NCBI RefSeq assembly: GCF_001908275.1
Contig: NZ_CP018620.1
Coordinates: 2,232,001 to 2,296,000, forward strand
DNA length: 64,000 nt
Direction of reading: 5' to 3'
DNA from: Paenibacillus xylanexedens
GTDB lineage: Bacteria; Bacillota; Bacilli; Paenibacillales; Paenibacillaceae
Each line of letters begins with the position of its first letter. Position 1 is the stretch's first letter. The notes below the pieces were generated by a model that saw only the letters and a program-made list of their open reading frames with translations, had not been told where the DNA came from and did no database searches. Both the position numbers and the translations under genes were made by a program. This document shows, piece after piece, positions 29,966 through 38,925 of this stretch.

Positions 29966-31018
29966 GTGACCAAATATATTGCTGCGGGTTATGCTGTGGA
30001 TTCAGTTCTCCCCGATATGGCACATGAGGATCTGTCAAAGTTAACACATCTGAACATAGCCTTCGGACATGTCAAAAATGATGCAATAACAACCGAGCAT
30101 CTAAAAAACGGTCACGTTATCCAGAACATCAAGCGGGAGCATCCGAATCTTACAGTGCTGCTGTCTGTAGGCGGATGGAGCGCAGGCGGTTTTTCCGAAG
30201 CCGCCTCAACCCAGGCGGGGAGGGACAGCATGGCTGCATCGGCGGTTAGGGTGCTGGAGGAATTTCCTTTTGACGGGATTGATCTGGACTGGGAATATCC
30301 TTGTTACGGTGAAGCTGGTATCGCATCCAGTCCTGATGATAAACGGAATTTCACTTTACTTCTCAAGACGATCCGGGAGGCACTGAGTGCCAAGGGAGAA
30401 GAGGATGGCCGTCATTATCTGCTCACCATTGCGGCAGGGGCTGATCAATACTACGTTGATGGTACAGAGATGGCTAAGGTGCAGCAGTACCTGGACTACG
30501 TGCAGTTGATGACCTATGATATGCGCGGCGGTTTTCAGGTTCTGACCGGACATCATACGAATCTGTACACGCCAACAGGAGATCTGTTTCGAATTAGTAC
30601 GGATGCTTCCGTGACCCTGTTTGTTCGCGCTGGTGTCCCGAAGGAGAAGATTGTGATCGGAGCTGCGTTCTATTCCCGGATCTGGACTGAGGTCCCTGAC
30701 CGAAACCACGGGCTCCATCAAATGGCTGGTAGCACAGGCGGCTACGGTCCGTCATTTGCCGAACTGGAAGCGAAGTACATTAACAAGAATGGTTACACCC
30801 GTTATTGGGATGAAGAAGCCTGTGCACCGTTTCTGTTTAATGGGTCCAGCCTCATATCGTATGATGATGAAGAATCGATCAAATGCAAATGTAATTACGT
30901 AAAGGAGCAAGGTCTGGCCGGGATCATGTTCTGGGAGTACGACTGTGATCCAACTCACCGTTTGCTGGGTGCAGTGCATCAAGGGCTGAAGGATCTTTCG
31001 GCTGGGAAAATCGGATAA
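29966..31018 (+). CDS. GH18 family glycosidase (chitinase or endo-N-acetylglucosaminidase type), intracellular
   Basis: A 350-residue enzyme with the GH18 signature FDGIDLDWEYP; Glu110 is the catalytic acid. LLSVGGWSAGGFS and LMTYDMRG are the other family motifs, and the chitinase insertion region is present. There is no signal peptide. I take GTG 29966, 8 bases behind GGAG, rather than the GTG at 29957 that overlaps the previous stop. GH18 enzymes cut beta-1,4 bonds of N-acetylglucosamine in chitin or N-glycans by substrate-assisted catalysis. With the fucosidase this suggests a fucosylated GlcNAc-containing substrate. A strong terminator ends the operon. Confidence 0.9.
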   Translation: MTKYIAAGYAVDSVLPDMAHEDLSKLTHLNIAFGHVKNDAITTEHLKNGHVIQNIKREHPNLTVLLSVGGWSAGGFSEAASTQAGRDSMAASAVRVLEEFPFDGIDLDWEYPCYGEAGIASSPDDKRNFTLLLKTIREALSAKGEEDGRHYLLTIAAGADQYYVDGTEMAKVQQYLDYVQLMTYDMRGGFQVLTGHHTNLYTPTGDLFRISTDASVTLFVRAGVPKEKIVIGAAFYSRIWTEVPDRNHGLHQMAGSTGGYGPSFAELEAKYINKNGYTRYWDEEACAPFLFNGSSLISYDDEESIKCKCNYVKEQGLAGIMFWEYDCDPTHRLLGAVHQGLKDLSAGKIG

Positions 31019-31068
31019 GGCCGCCGGTCGCGACGAATCAGATTATGTATACGGACTAAAAACATATG

Positions 31069-31118
31069 AAGGGGCCGTTCTATACGTCATGCTCATGACG
31101 TATAGAACGGCCCTTTGT
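31069..31118. terminator. Strong terminator at the end of the GH29-GH18 operon
   Basis: A perfect stem of about 20 bp (GGGGCCGTTCTATACGTCAT with its complement ending at 31113) runs into CCCTTTGTTT. It lies between convergent genes and may serve both. Confidence 0.92.
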
Positions 31119-31223
31119 TTGCGTTATTTTGGTCTAATGAATCAGGCACTGTTACTCGCTCTTATATACATTGTTTACTGTTCTGAGATGTAACCATCAC
31201 AGAGACGATATCTCCATCTCCAT

Positions 31224-33524
31224 TTATCCAATACATTCCTCGTCATCATCATCAGGGGAATCAGCGGAGCCGTTGGGACGGTGCATTTTACGATATTGCC
31301 CTGGGGTATAACCCGTCTCTTTTTTGAATTTGCGGATGAAGTTTGGTGTATCCAGGTAACCGACACGCGTGATGATATCTTTTAACGGATCGGTAGTATG
31401 CAGCAGTAGTCGGATGACCTCATCCATCCGTTTCTGCCAGATATATTGAGTAAAGTTCATGCCGATCTTTTCTTTAAAAGAACGACTGAAATAGGATGAA
31501 GAGATCGTGAATTTCGATGATATCGTACCTAAACTGAGATCATAATCAGAGAAATTGGCATCGATATAAGCCACGATTTCATCCATCAGGGAGCTTTCTT
31601 CCGTCTCACTCTTTGCCTCGACATGGGCGCAGATTTCGGCGGCAAGGCCTGTTAGTTTTTTCTCCAGATCCTCCAACGAGTCGTAGGAAGTGATTCTTGG
31701 AAGCTGATCAACCACATGATGGATTCCAAGCTCCGAGGCGGTTTTGAGCATTGTATTCAGAATATCAAAGCAGATGCAACGCAGCAACGGTACAGACGGC
31801 ATTTCGGATTTCAGGGTATTCAACGCAGTTGATACCATCTGAACCGCCACATCATAGCTGCCTTGTTTTAAGCTCTGAACCAGCTTTAATAACACATCCT
31901 TAGGGACCCAGAAGGAAGAATCCTGTACACCGGAACCAGAAAGGTTGTTAAAGTATGTACTGCTGCCCTGTCCATGCAGCATCGATGCTTCCAGAGCGGT
32001 CGAGGCCTCGATGTAGGACTGATTCAACTGTTTCGGATAAGTGTACCGATTGCCTATCCCGATTGCGGGCGCGACCCCGGTGTGTTCTGTCACCATCCAT
32101 TGCAGTTTCTCAACAATAGGCTCGATACGGGTATTCAGGTTATCTTCATGCCTAATTTCGGCATCGAATCCCACGATAAGGGCCAATTGGTCTGCCTGTG
32201 GCAGCTCCACGCCGTAAGCATAAGCAGAGAACTCCGGCAGCTCCACATCGTTCATCAGCTGCATGACAGTAGGTTGCTCGGGGTTATCACCGATAGGAAA
32301 AGCGCGCATTTCCCAGCCCATGATCATGACAAAATAATGGGATCGGTTAAAGCGTATACCAAGCTTATCCGTAAACTCAGAGGGGAAATCTCCGGTGTGA
32401 CCGTGCTTCAGCAACATGAGCAAAATATGATTGCGAGCATAGGGCTCCTGAAGATCTACGCGCTGACTATAATCATGCAGTGTTTTCTTGATCCATTCCA
32501 GCTCGTTGGTGGTGAAGGATGGATCAGGATCATTTTTCAACCGAATGAACTCCATTAAGTCTGAAATCGGATGGTACTGTCTTCGGGCCAACATAATGGC
32601 GAGGAACGTGCCCATCACCACCATGAAGGAGAAAACAAGAACAACAAAGGTGCGAATATGAACGATTCGGCTAAAAAATTGGTTGCTGGGCATAGCGGTC
32701 ACATAAGTCCAACCCGCATCCGATTTAACGGATACAACCGAATGTGGTTCTTGATTTAAGGAGATGCTGTGCGTTCCGGGTTCAAGAGCAAACAGAGCGT
32801 TAACTTCCTGTTCGGATATGATTTCTCCCTTGTAATTGGCTGCCAGGACTTGCCCGAAATTATCGAAAATATAAGTCATCCCGTGATAGTCGCTAAGGAT
32901 GGAATCAATTAAGCCCGTCAGATTGGACTCGTGTATCAAGTACATGACGGTTCCATGGGCGGGCGTATTGTTAGGTGCAATCGGTACAAGGTATGCCAGC
33001 ATGGAATTGGGTATTCTGGTTCCTTGGACGACCTGCTCCGCTGGACGTATTGTGGGGGACTGTACGTTATTCAAATCCCGGATCATGTCCGTTTTGTTCC
33101 ACGTAGTAAATTTGTAGCGGCCAGTGAATACATCCAGGTTCTCAGAACCTTGAGAAGAATAGATGTTATCATCTTCACGGAAGAACAGGAATAACTCATC
33201 GATAATGGAACTGGTGGCTTTGTATTTGACCAATGCGCCGATGGATTCCCGGCTATAGTACGGATGGTGGGTCCAATACCGCGTTAACTGCTCATCGTAG
33301 GCGATGCGAAAAGCGATGTCTTGGAGTTCCTTCATGCGATCATCAATGACAGTTTTGGCTTGAGTGAGCTGATTGACATTGGTCTGTTCAATCTCTGAAC
33401 GGAGCGTGTCCACAGCATTGTGATAAATAATGATGGTTAAAATAACAAGAGGGATAAGGAAAATGGAGATATAGGATAGGGTGTACTTAAACAGAAGCTT
33501 GGACTTGAAGTGATTCCATTTCAT
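31224..33524 (-). CDS. Membrane-anchored AraC-family regulator with extracellular sensor
   Basis: A 766-residue one-component regulator. Membrane helix 1 (about 13-33) and helix 2 (about 290-312) enclose an extracytoplasmic cache-like sensor domain. A cytoplasmic linker follows, and the C-terminal AraC helix-turn-helix pair occupies about 650-750 (SFKEKIGMNFTQYIWQKRMDEVI, then VGYLDTPNFIRKFKKETGYTPGQYRKM). This architecture is common in Paenibacillus next to LplA/LplB-type importers. It converges on the GH29 operon and is the most likely regulator of it. The start is ATG 33524 with an upstream GGGAGG site. A candidate cre site lies upstream. Signal ligand unknown. Confidence 0.9.
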   Translation of the reverse strand: MKWNHFKSKLLFKYTLSYISIFLIPLVILTIIIYHNAVDTLRSEIEQTNVNQLTQAKTVIDDRMKELQDIAFRIAYDEQLTRYWTHHPYYSRESIGALVKYKATSSIIDELFLFFREDDNIYSSQGSENLDVFTGRYKFTTWNKTDMIRDLNNVQSPTIRPAEQVVQGTRIPNSMLAYLVPIAPNNTPAHGTVMYLIHESNLTGLIDSILSDYHGMTYIFDNFGQVLAANYKGEIISEQEVNALFALEPGTHSISLNQEPHSVVSVKSDAGWTYVTAMPSNQFFSRIVHIRTFVVLVFSFMVVMGTFLAIMLARRQYHPISDLMEFIRLKNDPDPSFTTNELEWIKKTLHDYSQRVDLQEPYARNHILLMLLKHGHTGDFPSEFTDKLGIRFNRSHYFVMIMGWEMRAFPIGDNPEQPTVMQLMNDVELPEFSAYAYGVELPQADQLALIVGFDAEIRHEDNLNTRIEPIVEKLQWMVTEHTGVAPAIGIGNRYTYPKQLNQSYIEASTALEASMLHGQGSSTYFNNLSGSGVQDSSFWVPKDVLLKLVQSLKQGSYDVAVQMVSTALNTLKSEMPSVPLLRCICFDILNTMLKTASELGIHHVVDQLPRITSYDSLEDLEKKLTGLAAEICAHVEAKSETEESSLMDEIVAYIDANFSDYDLSLGTISSKFTISSSYFSRSFKEKIGMNFTQYIWQKRMDEVIRLLLHTTDPLKDIITRVGYLDTPNFIRKFKKETGYTPGQYRKMHRPNGSADSPDDDDEECIG

Positions 33525-33558
33525 ATCTGCAACCTCCCGTTTTTCTTTCGTGCTGCAG

Positions 33559-33572
33559 CGATAGCGCTCTCA
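33559..33572 (-). promoter_or_regulatory. Candidate cre site upstream of the AraC sensor-regulator
   Basis: CGATAGCGCTCTCA matches 12 of 14 cre positions and lies 34 bases before the start codon. The rest of the 33525-33839 gap is AT-rich and shows no gene. Confidence 0.35.
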
Positions 33573-33839
33573 TATGGGCAGTGAAGCTATTGCCAAGATG
33601 GGAGATGCTGGGGTGTTCCTTCTAAAAATACTAGGAGAACTTCTCTAATAAAGCAATGGTTCTTTTATAAATTCCAGTGCAATCCGTAAGAAAGATTCAG
33701 CTATAGCAAAATCCCCTCAAAGTTCACTCATTTCCTTATGCTACCACACAAGGCTTTTCAAAGAGTAACTACTTTAAGGGGATAATTCTAGCTAATCATA
33801 TATTATATTTTCTATTACTGAATATAGGAGTTAAAACGA

Positions 33840-35357
33840 TTATTCGTCCAGAGGTTCATAGTCAAACCAATCGTAACTCGCAGGCGTACACTCCCCAGAC
33901 GGAGCATAAGCGTACATGGCGATCATCACACCTGTGAAACCACTTGCCACTTCGGTAGATAACAGGTGCGTTTCCCCTGAACCCACTTCGATAGCATCGG
34001 ATGAACCTTGCTGGTAGAGGAACGTGAAGTGATTACGGTCAGCCTTGATTTGTAATACAACTGGCCCGGTGTCACAGTCAAGCACCTGTTCGGTTCGCAG
34101 AGAGCCGACGGTTCGCCGTAGTATGATTTTCTTCTGCCCATCGACATGTGTTACAGCGAAATCGTAATGATATTTATCATTCATAAATAAGGTTAATCCA
34201 GCTTCCTCACCGCTCGCATTTGGCTCATAACGCAGCTCGGTGGCCATATTGCATAAGAAATGGCTCAATCGACGCCCAACAAAGGCTGGATTTTGTCCAT
34301 CATCGAGTGAAACCGAATGACCACGAAGGATGAGCTGCCCGGGATTTTCAGTGAGCGCCCAACTACCCGGATCCGGATTACGTAAGAAGATCCAGTTCAT
34401 GCCTAATGATGGTTCGTCAAAATCATCCCGAATAGCCTGAGGTGACCAAGGGTACTCAGCCAACAAAGGCCCAGTCATCTCCGGCTCAATATGTCCGTTC
34501 ACACCGATCATCGGCCAACCCTCATCCGTCCACGTGACAGGTGCCAGGAACGTTTCGCGTCCCAGATGGTGCCGCATGGGATAACCTGCTGGACGAATAC
34601 CAAGAGATACGGCCCACCAGCTTCCATCCTGGATCTGGACAAGGTCTGCATGACCGGTTGCATGAATGCTGGATTTCATGCTCCGATTGGACAGAATCGG
34701 ATTATGAGGACACGGATCAAATGGTCCGTATGGCTCTGTGCTCCGAGCGATGGTCTCCATATGACCATACTCCGTTCCACCTTCGGCGATCATCAGATAG
34801 TAGAGGCCGTTTAATTGATACATGTGGGGAGCTTCGGGGGCTGCGCCTCCGGTTCCAGTCCAGATCAATCGACTATCGGTCAGTCTGGCTCCGGTCGTGA
34901 TGTCTATCTCGCACTGATAGATACCCTCGCCTTCATCGCCGTTACAGGCCGTTTGAAAATACACATGTCCATCTTCATCAAAGAGAAAAGAGGGATCAAT
35001 GCCGCCCTGATCAACAAAAATCGGAGCAGACCATGGTCCCTCGGGTTGGATACTACGTACATAAAAATTTCCGCCGCCGCTGACATTGGTTGTTGTCATG
35101 TAGAACCAGCCATCATGGTACCGGAGTGTTGGGGCGAAAATGCCGCCAGAACTGCCTGCGTTCGCTAGAGGGAGTTGCTCCGTTGTTGTGAGGACATGGC
35201 CGATCTGTCGCCAGTTCACAAGGTCTTTGCTGTGGAAGATGGGCACACCAGGGAAATATTCAAAGGTACTGGTTACCAGATAATAGTCTTCATCTACACG
35301 GCAGATACTTGGATCTGGGTAAAACCCCGGAATGACCGGATTGGTATATTTCATCAT
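33840..35357 (-). CDS. GH43 beta-xylosidase/alpha-L-arabinofuranosidase, intracellular
   Basis: A 505-residue enzyme with an N-terminal five-bladed beta-propeller and a C-terminal concanavalin-like domain (about 320-505), the layout of GH43 beta-xylosidases and arabinofuranosidases. Asp15 in FYPDPSICR is the general base, Asp121 in GGIDPSFLF the pKa modulator and Glu175 in APEAPHMY the proton donor. No signal peptide is present, so it acts on imported oligosaccharides from xylan or arabinoxylan. Two successive ATG codons follow AGGAG; the second (35354) is equally possible. It is divergent from an AraC regulator that probably controls it. Xylose versus arabinose specificity cannot be decided here. 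Confidence 0.92.
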   Translation of the reverse strand: MMKYTNPVIPGFYPDPSICRVDEDYYLVTSTFEYFPGVPIFHSKDLVNWRQIGHVLTTTEQLPLANAGSSGGIFAPTLRYHDGWFYMTTTNVSGGGNFYVRSIQPEGPWSAPIFVDQGGIDPSFLFDEDGHVYFQTACNGDEGEGIYQCEIDITTGARLTDSRLIWTGTGGAAPEAPHMYQLNGLYYLMIAEGGTEYGHMETIARSTEPYGPFDPCPHNPILSNRSMKSSIHATGHADLVQIQDGSWWAVSLGIRPAGYPMRHHLGRETFLAPVTWTDEGWPMIGVNGHIEPEMTGPLLAEYPWSPQAIRDDFDEPSLGMNWIFLRNPDPGSWALTENPGQLILRGHSVSLDDGQNPAFVGRRLSHFLCNMATELRYEPNASGEEAGLTLFMNDKYHYDFAVTHVDGQKKIILRRTVGSLRTEQVLDCDTGPVVLQIKADRNHFTFLYQQGSSDAIEVGSGETHLLSTEVASGFTGVMIAMYAYAPSGECTPASYDWFDYEPLDE

Positions 35358-35524
35358 TTATGCTCCTATTCATTGTGAGAGTTTAGTATGGATCTGGACA
35401 CATTGAAAATCCCTGCTACAAGGCGAATTATAACGCTTATAAGTATATGGAACCTTGATTTTTCGGTCTTGGAATAGCATGATATAGACATTCAACCCAA
35501 CATGGTTTGCGGAGGGGAATGCTT

Positions 35525-36388
35525 TTGAGTAATGCATATTTGAGATGGTTTACTTCAGATCAACAGTTTCCATTTTTCATTCAGTATGGTGGACACGACC
35601 AAGACATGGAGCTTCATAATCATGTGGACTTTACGGAACTTGTCATTGTTCTGAGTGGTCATGCAACTCATGTGGTGAACACCGAGGAATTTTTTATTAA
35701 AAAAGGGAACGCATTTGTGATTAATGGCGACACCCATCATGCGTATAAAGACCCTCATGATTTTAGGATCTGTAACATTATGTTCAGTCCCGAGATGCTT
35801 GCTTCGGCGGGGCCCGATCTGAGAAAATCTAACGGCTTCCAGGCGCTGTTTGTTTTGGAACCGTTTTATCGTAATATTCACTCCTTTCCGAGTAAATTGG
35901 CGTTATCCATTTCCAGTCTGGAGTATGTAGAATCACTGATATCGTTCATGATTGAGGAGTATCAGAGTAAACAGCAAGGGTATCAGACGATGTTGATCTC
36001 ACGTCTTACCGAGATGGTTGTTTATTTGTCGAGGCAATATGATACGCAGGAGAAAGGGATCGAAGGTAATAATCTGATGCATCTGGCAAATGCCATTTCA
36101 TTTATTGAAGATCATTATCTGGAGCCACTGTCGTTGGAGGATATTGCGGGGAAATCGAATATCTCAATAAGGCATTTGAATCGGATTTTCCGATCCTATT
36201 ATCAGATGACCCCGATCTCTTATCTGCAAAAGTTGCGTCTGGAGAAGGCATGTCATTTGTTGAAAAACGGGAATCTGTCCATTACGGAAATTTCGTATGA
36301 ATGCGGGTTTAACGACAGTAATTATTTCACCCGCCAGTTTAAGAAAGCCTTTGGCGAATCTCCCAAAACATACAGACAGACTCAATGA
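35525..36388 (+). CDS. AraC-family regulator with N-terminal cupin domain
   Basis: A 287-residue soluble regulator. The N-terminal cupin-type effector domain (about 10-120: MELHNHVDFTELVIVLSGHA and FVINGDTHHAY) is followed by the double helix-turn-helix (about 185-285: LEDIAGKSNISIRHLNRIFRSY and ITEISYECGFNDSNYFTRQFKKAFG). TTG 35525 is chosen because GGAGGGG (35511-35517) lies 7 bases before it; the ATG at 35519 is too close. It is divergent from the GH43 gene and likely activates it in response to a pentose. The region between them holds a TTATAACGCTTATAA-like near-palindrome (about 35428-35442) that may be the binding site. Confidence 0.92.
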   Translation: MSNAYLRWFTSDQQFPFFIQYGGHDQDMELHNHVDFTELVIVLSGHATHVVNTEEFFIKKGNAFVINGDTHHAYKDPHDFRICNIMFSPEMLASAGPDLRKSNGFQALFVLEPFYRNIHSFPSKLALSISSLEYVESLISFMIEEYQSKQQGYQTMLISRLTEMVVYLSRQYDTQEKGIEGNNLMHLANAISFIEDHYLEPLSLEDIAGKSNISIRHLNRIFRSYYQMTPISYLQKLRLEKACHLLKNGNLSITEISYECGFNDSNYFTRQFKKAFGESPKTYRQTQ

Positions 36389-36560
36389 GTCAAAATCATG
36401 CGAATTATGATCAGGGAATGATTGAGATCAATCGCTCCAATTTCATATATAATCCCCACCTGTTATTCCAATTCGTAACACTGGTGATTATTATTACAGA
36501 TTGTCAATTAAATTCAAATAGTATATCTGTCGGGATATAGTATGCAACATTCGGGACTAT

Positions 36561-36608
36561 TTGAAAAAAGTTATGATTACTTTAATAATATTCCTTTACG
36601 GGAATATT
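36561..36608 (+). promoter_or_regulatory. Promoter and operator of the ArsR-SRPBCC pair
   Basis: TTGAAA (36561-36566) and AATAAT (36584-36589) are 17 bases apart. The palindrome AATATTCC-N6-GGAATATT (36587-36608) overlaps the -10 box, as expected for autorepression by the downstream ArsR protein. A second TATAAT at 36619-36624 could be an alternative -10. Confidence 0.6.
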
Positions 36609-36703
36609 CCTTATGGGGTATAATTTGGGTATCAGGAAGAAGAACATTTTGGTGAAGGAGATGAGATTCTACCTATACACATTAACTGAATGAGGTGAAC
36701 AGC

Positions 36704-37051
36704 ATGTCAGGACACAATCCGGGTATGGATATGGCCTTGCTGGGCGCTTTGGCTGAACCGAATCGTATGCATATCGTCGAATTATTACGTGATGGTCCTC
36801 TTACTGTGGGGGAAATTGCTGAACAGCTGGGATTACGTCAACCTCAAGCTTCGAAGCATTTGAAAGTGCTCAGTGATCATGGCATTTTGGATGTAAAGGC
36901 CGTGGCCAACCGCAGGATTTACAAGCTCCGTCCAGAACCTTTTCAAACGTTGGATGAGTGGGTGCAGTCGTTTCAGAACATCATGGAAGACCGTTTTGAC
37001 AATCTGGATCATTATTTGCGTGAACTGCAAAGTAAGAAAGACAAACCATAG
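36704..37051 (+). CDS. ArsR-family repressor
   Basis: A 115-residue winged-helix protein: MALLGALAEPNRMHIVELL, then VGEIAEQLGLRQPQASKHLKVLSDHGIL and a wing. It has none of the clustered cysteines of metal sensors. It belongs to the ArsR group usually paired with an SRPBCC-fold gene, which is exactly what follows 30 bp downstream. ATG 36704 has a GAGGTGA site. A palindrome overlapping the promoter is a good candidate operator. Ligand unknown. Confidence 0.92.
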   Translation: MSGHNPGMDMALLGALAEPNRMHIVELLRDGPLTVGEIAEQLGLRQPQASKHLKVLSDHGILDVKAVANRRIYKLRPEPFQTLDEWVQSFQNIMEDRFDNLDHYLRELQSKKDKP

Positions 37052-37081
37052 GCATTCGCTAACTTATAAGGAGGAATGACA

Positions 37082-37597
37082 ATGTTAAGCAACGGAATGG
37101 TGTCGAGTGTGGAAAATGAAAAGGTACTTGTACTTGAGCGTGTATTTGACGCACCTCGTGAGCTTGTGTTCAGCATGTTCAAGGAATCGGAACATCTTCA
37201 GCGCTGGTGGGGACCGAGAGGTTGGGTCATTCCCGTCTGTAATGTGGATTTTCGACCAGGCGGTGTTTGGCATTACTGCATGAAATGTGAGGATGAGAAC
37301 CAGGGAGATTTTTACGGTATGGAATCTTGGGGAAAAGGTGTGTATAAGGAAATTGTTGAGCCGGAAAGGATTGTTTATATCGATTATTTCTCGGATGCCG
37401 AAGGCAACACAGATGAGAACCTGCCGACAACCGAAGTAACCATGCTATTCTTTGATCTTGGGGGCAAGACAAAGATCGTAAATCGATCAGAGTATGTATC
37501 CGCAGAGGCATTGCAAACCGTCATGGATATGGGGATGTTGCAGGGAATTGCGGAAACCTGGGACCGTTTGGCGGAACGTCTGAACGAAGTGAAGTAA
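37082..37597 (+). CDS. SRPBCC (AHSA1-like) domain protein
   Basis: A 171-residue helix-grip protein of the START/AHSA1 superfamily: VFDAPRELVFSMFKESEHLQRWWGPRGW at the start and a C-terminal helix (MQGIAETWDRLAERL). These proteins enclose a hydrophobic pocket; most have no assigned ligand. ATG 37082 lies 7 bases behind AAGGAGG and is preferred over the ATG at 37076. It is cotranscribed with the ArsR repressor and probably works with it in sensing or removing one small molecule. A terminator follows. Confidence 0.9.
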   Translation: MLSNGMVSSVENEKVLVLERVFDAPRELVFSMFKESEHLQRWWGPRGWVIPVCNVDFRPGGVWHYCMKCEDENQGDFYGMESWGKGVYKEIVEPERIVYIDYFSDAEGNTDENLPTTEVTMLFFDLGGKTKIVNRSEYVSAEALQTVMDMGMLQGIAETWDRLAERLNEVK

Positions 37598-37607
37598 CAG
37601 AAAATGA

Positions 37608-37642
37608 AAACAGCCGTCCGTTTTTAACTGGGCGGCTGTTTG
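37608..37642. terminator. Terminator between the SRPBCC gene and the convergent regulator
   Basis: AAACAGCCGTCC pairs with GGGCGGCTGTTT around a TTTTTAACT loop. A and T runs on the two sides suit both strands. Confidence 0.85.
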
Positions 37643-37676
37643 TTGATTTTTTAGGTGTAACACGGTTTATTCGCAA

Positions 37677-38594
37677 CTATTCCTCTTGCACATTATAAAG
37701 TACCCGAGCGAGCAGATTCTGTCCATAGTTTCCGAAGTTTTTACCAAAGATCGTTAAGCCCCGTTTGTTCAAAGGTCCGTCCGTAACCGCAATGCGGAAG
37801 TGAATATCGCTTTTGTAATCCAGTCCAATCTGGTCCAGCGTTACGTCCGAGATGCGGCATCCGTCGATATAGCTGCCTTCCTGTGTAATCCGGATCAGCT
37901 TCAGCATGCCGTACTGATTCAAGTGCGGAGGCCACCATTCCGGGTTGAAGGTACCGCGTGTATTGCCAAAATCCCCCGGACTTGTCCAGCAGCCAATCTC
38001 AATCCCATTGACATAGAAGTAAATATCCGAAGGGTAATTGTCACAAAAGCCAGGGGCCTCCGATCCCAGTTCCATCGACAACTGAATTTCGCTAAAGGAC
38101 TGATTAGGTTTGAGATAGTTTGGAATCCGATACTCGAGATAACCTTCAGCCAGCCAGATCATCTCCGCATCAATTCGCAGAGGATCAGCAAAGTACCGCG
38201 GATCATCGAACTCTCCAACAATGCTGTCCCGTGTAGCGAGACCACATGTGGGTGCAGCCTGATAATCGCTGTAATGACCGACCTGAATTTCCACCTCATA
38301 ACGATTGTTAATCTCCTGTGAACGCAGATCAACCATCAATTTTTCCTCATTGAGATAACATATCTTCTGAATTCCATGTTTGCCAACGGCGGTGTTGATC
38401 TCGATCAATCCGCTCTCTTCAAGCTTCTTGATATGCATTGTGATAGCGCCATTGCTCAGTCCAAGCTTGGTTGCAAGATCATTGAGATTAAGACTTTGGT
38501 TCTTGGCCAGCAGCTCGATGATCTGAATCCGGATTTCCGAACTGAGCGCTTTGAAGATATTCACACCCGACATCAGATCTTTAATATAAATCAT
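37677..38594 (-). CDS. ArsR-type winged-helix regulator with conserved C-terminal domain (arabinan locus regulator)
   Basis: A 305-residue paralogue of the regulator at 9020-9928. The winged helix (FKALSSEIRIQIIELLAK, DLATKLGLSNGAITMHIKKL) is followed by the same C-terminal domain with VGHY, PTCGLATR, DDPRYF, EYRIPNY, MELGSEAP, WTSPGD, PEWW, NQYGMLK and a GLTIFGKNFGNYGQ tail. The start is ATG 38594, preceded by GAAAGGAAA. It is divergent from the secreted arabinanase and heads the arabinan locus. Having two copies, both facing arabinan-degrading genes, makes a role in arabinose or arabino-oligosaccharide control likely. The effector and fold of the C-terminal domain are not known to me. Confidence 0.83.
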   Translation of the reverse strand: MIYIKDLMSGVNIFKALSSEIRIQIIELLAKNQSLNLNDLATKLGLSNGAITMHIKKLEESGLIEINTAVGKHGIQKICYLNEEKLMVDLRSQEINNRYEVEIQVGHYSDYQAAPTCGLATRDSIVGEFDDPRYFADPLRIDAEMIWLAEGYLEYRIPNYLKPNQSFSEIQLSMELGSEAPGFCDNYPSDIYFYVNGIEIGCWTSPGDFGNTRGTFNPEWWPPHLNQYGMLKLIRITQEGSYIDGCRISDVTLDQIGLDYKSDIHFRIAVTDGPLNKRGLTIFGKNFGNYGQNLLARVLYNVQEE

Positions 38595-38746
38595 AGGTGG
38601 ATTTCCTTTCCCCGTTCTGAACAAAGTCTTCGACACAGACATTTGCACATTTATATGTTTTATTTCAGATAATTATAAATCATTCCCTCATGGAAGGGAA
38701 GGGTGGAGAAATAGAAGCCAAAACCCTTGTGTATAGCGCAAATACG

Positions 38747-38765
38747 AAAATATAATCTATATTTT
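38747..38765. promoter_or_regulatory. Perfect AT-rich palindrome, candidate operator of the arabinan regulator
   Basis: AAAATATA-N3-TATATTTT lies in the middle of the gap between the regulator and the arabinanase, where a divergent operator would be expected. A related AT-rich inverted repeat lies in front of the GH51 gene. Confidence 0.5.
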
Positions 38766-38823
38766 GTCCACTATTCCAGTTAAAATAAGTGTTAATCAGT
38801 TCACATATATTTGAAATATACCA

Positions 38824-38852
38824 TTGAAATGTAATGTAACCGCTTTTATAAT
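38824..38852 (+). promoter_or_regulatory. Arabinanase promoter with overlapping cre site
   Basis: TTGAAA (38824-38829) and TATAAT (38847-38852) are separated by 17 bases, a near-consensus housekeeping promoter. TGTAACCGCTTTTA (38835-38848), which matches the cre consensus at 13 of 14 positions, lies between the two boxes. CcpA bound there would block RNA polymerase, so glucose repression is predicted. Confidence 0.72.
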
Positions 38853-38925
38853 CCTATTATACCTAAATTGATTCATTACTTCATGAACCTAATTAACCAT
38901 TTGAACAGGAAAGGTGGAGTTCGGT

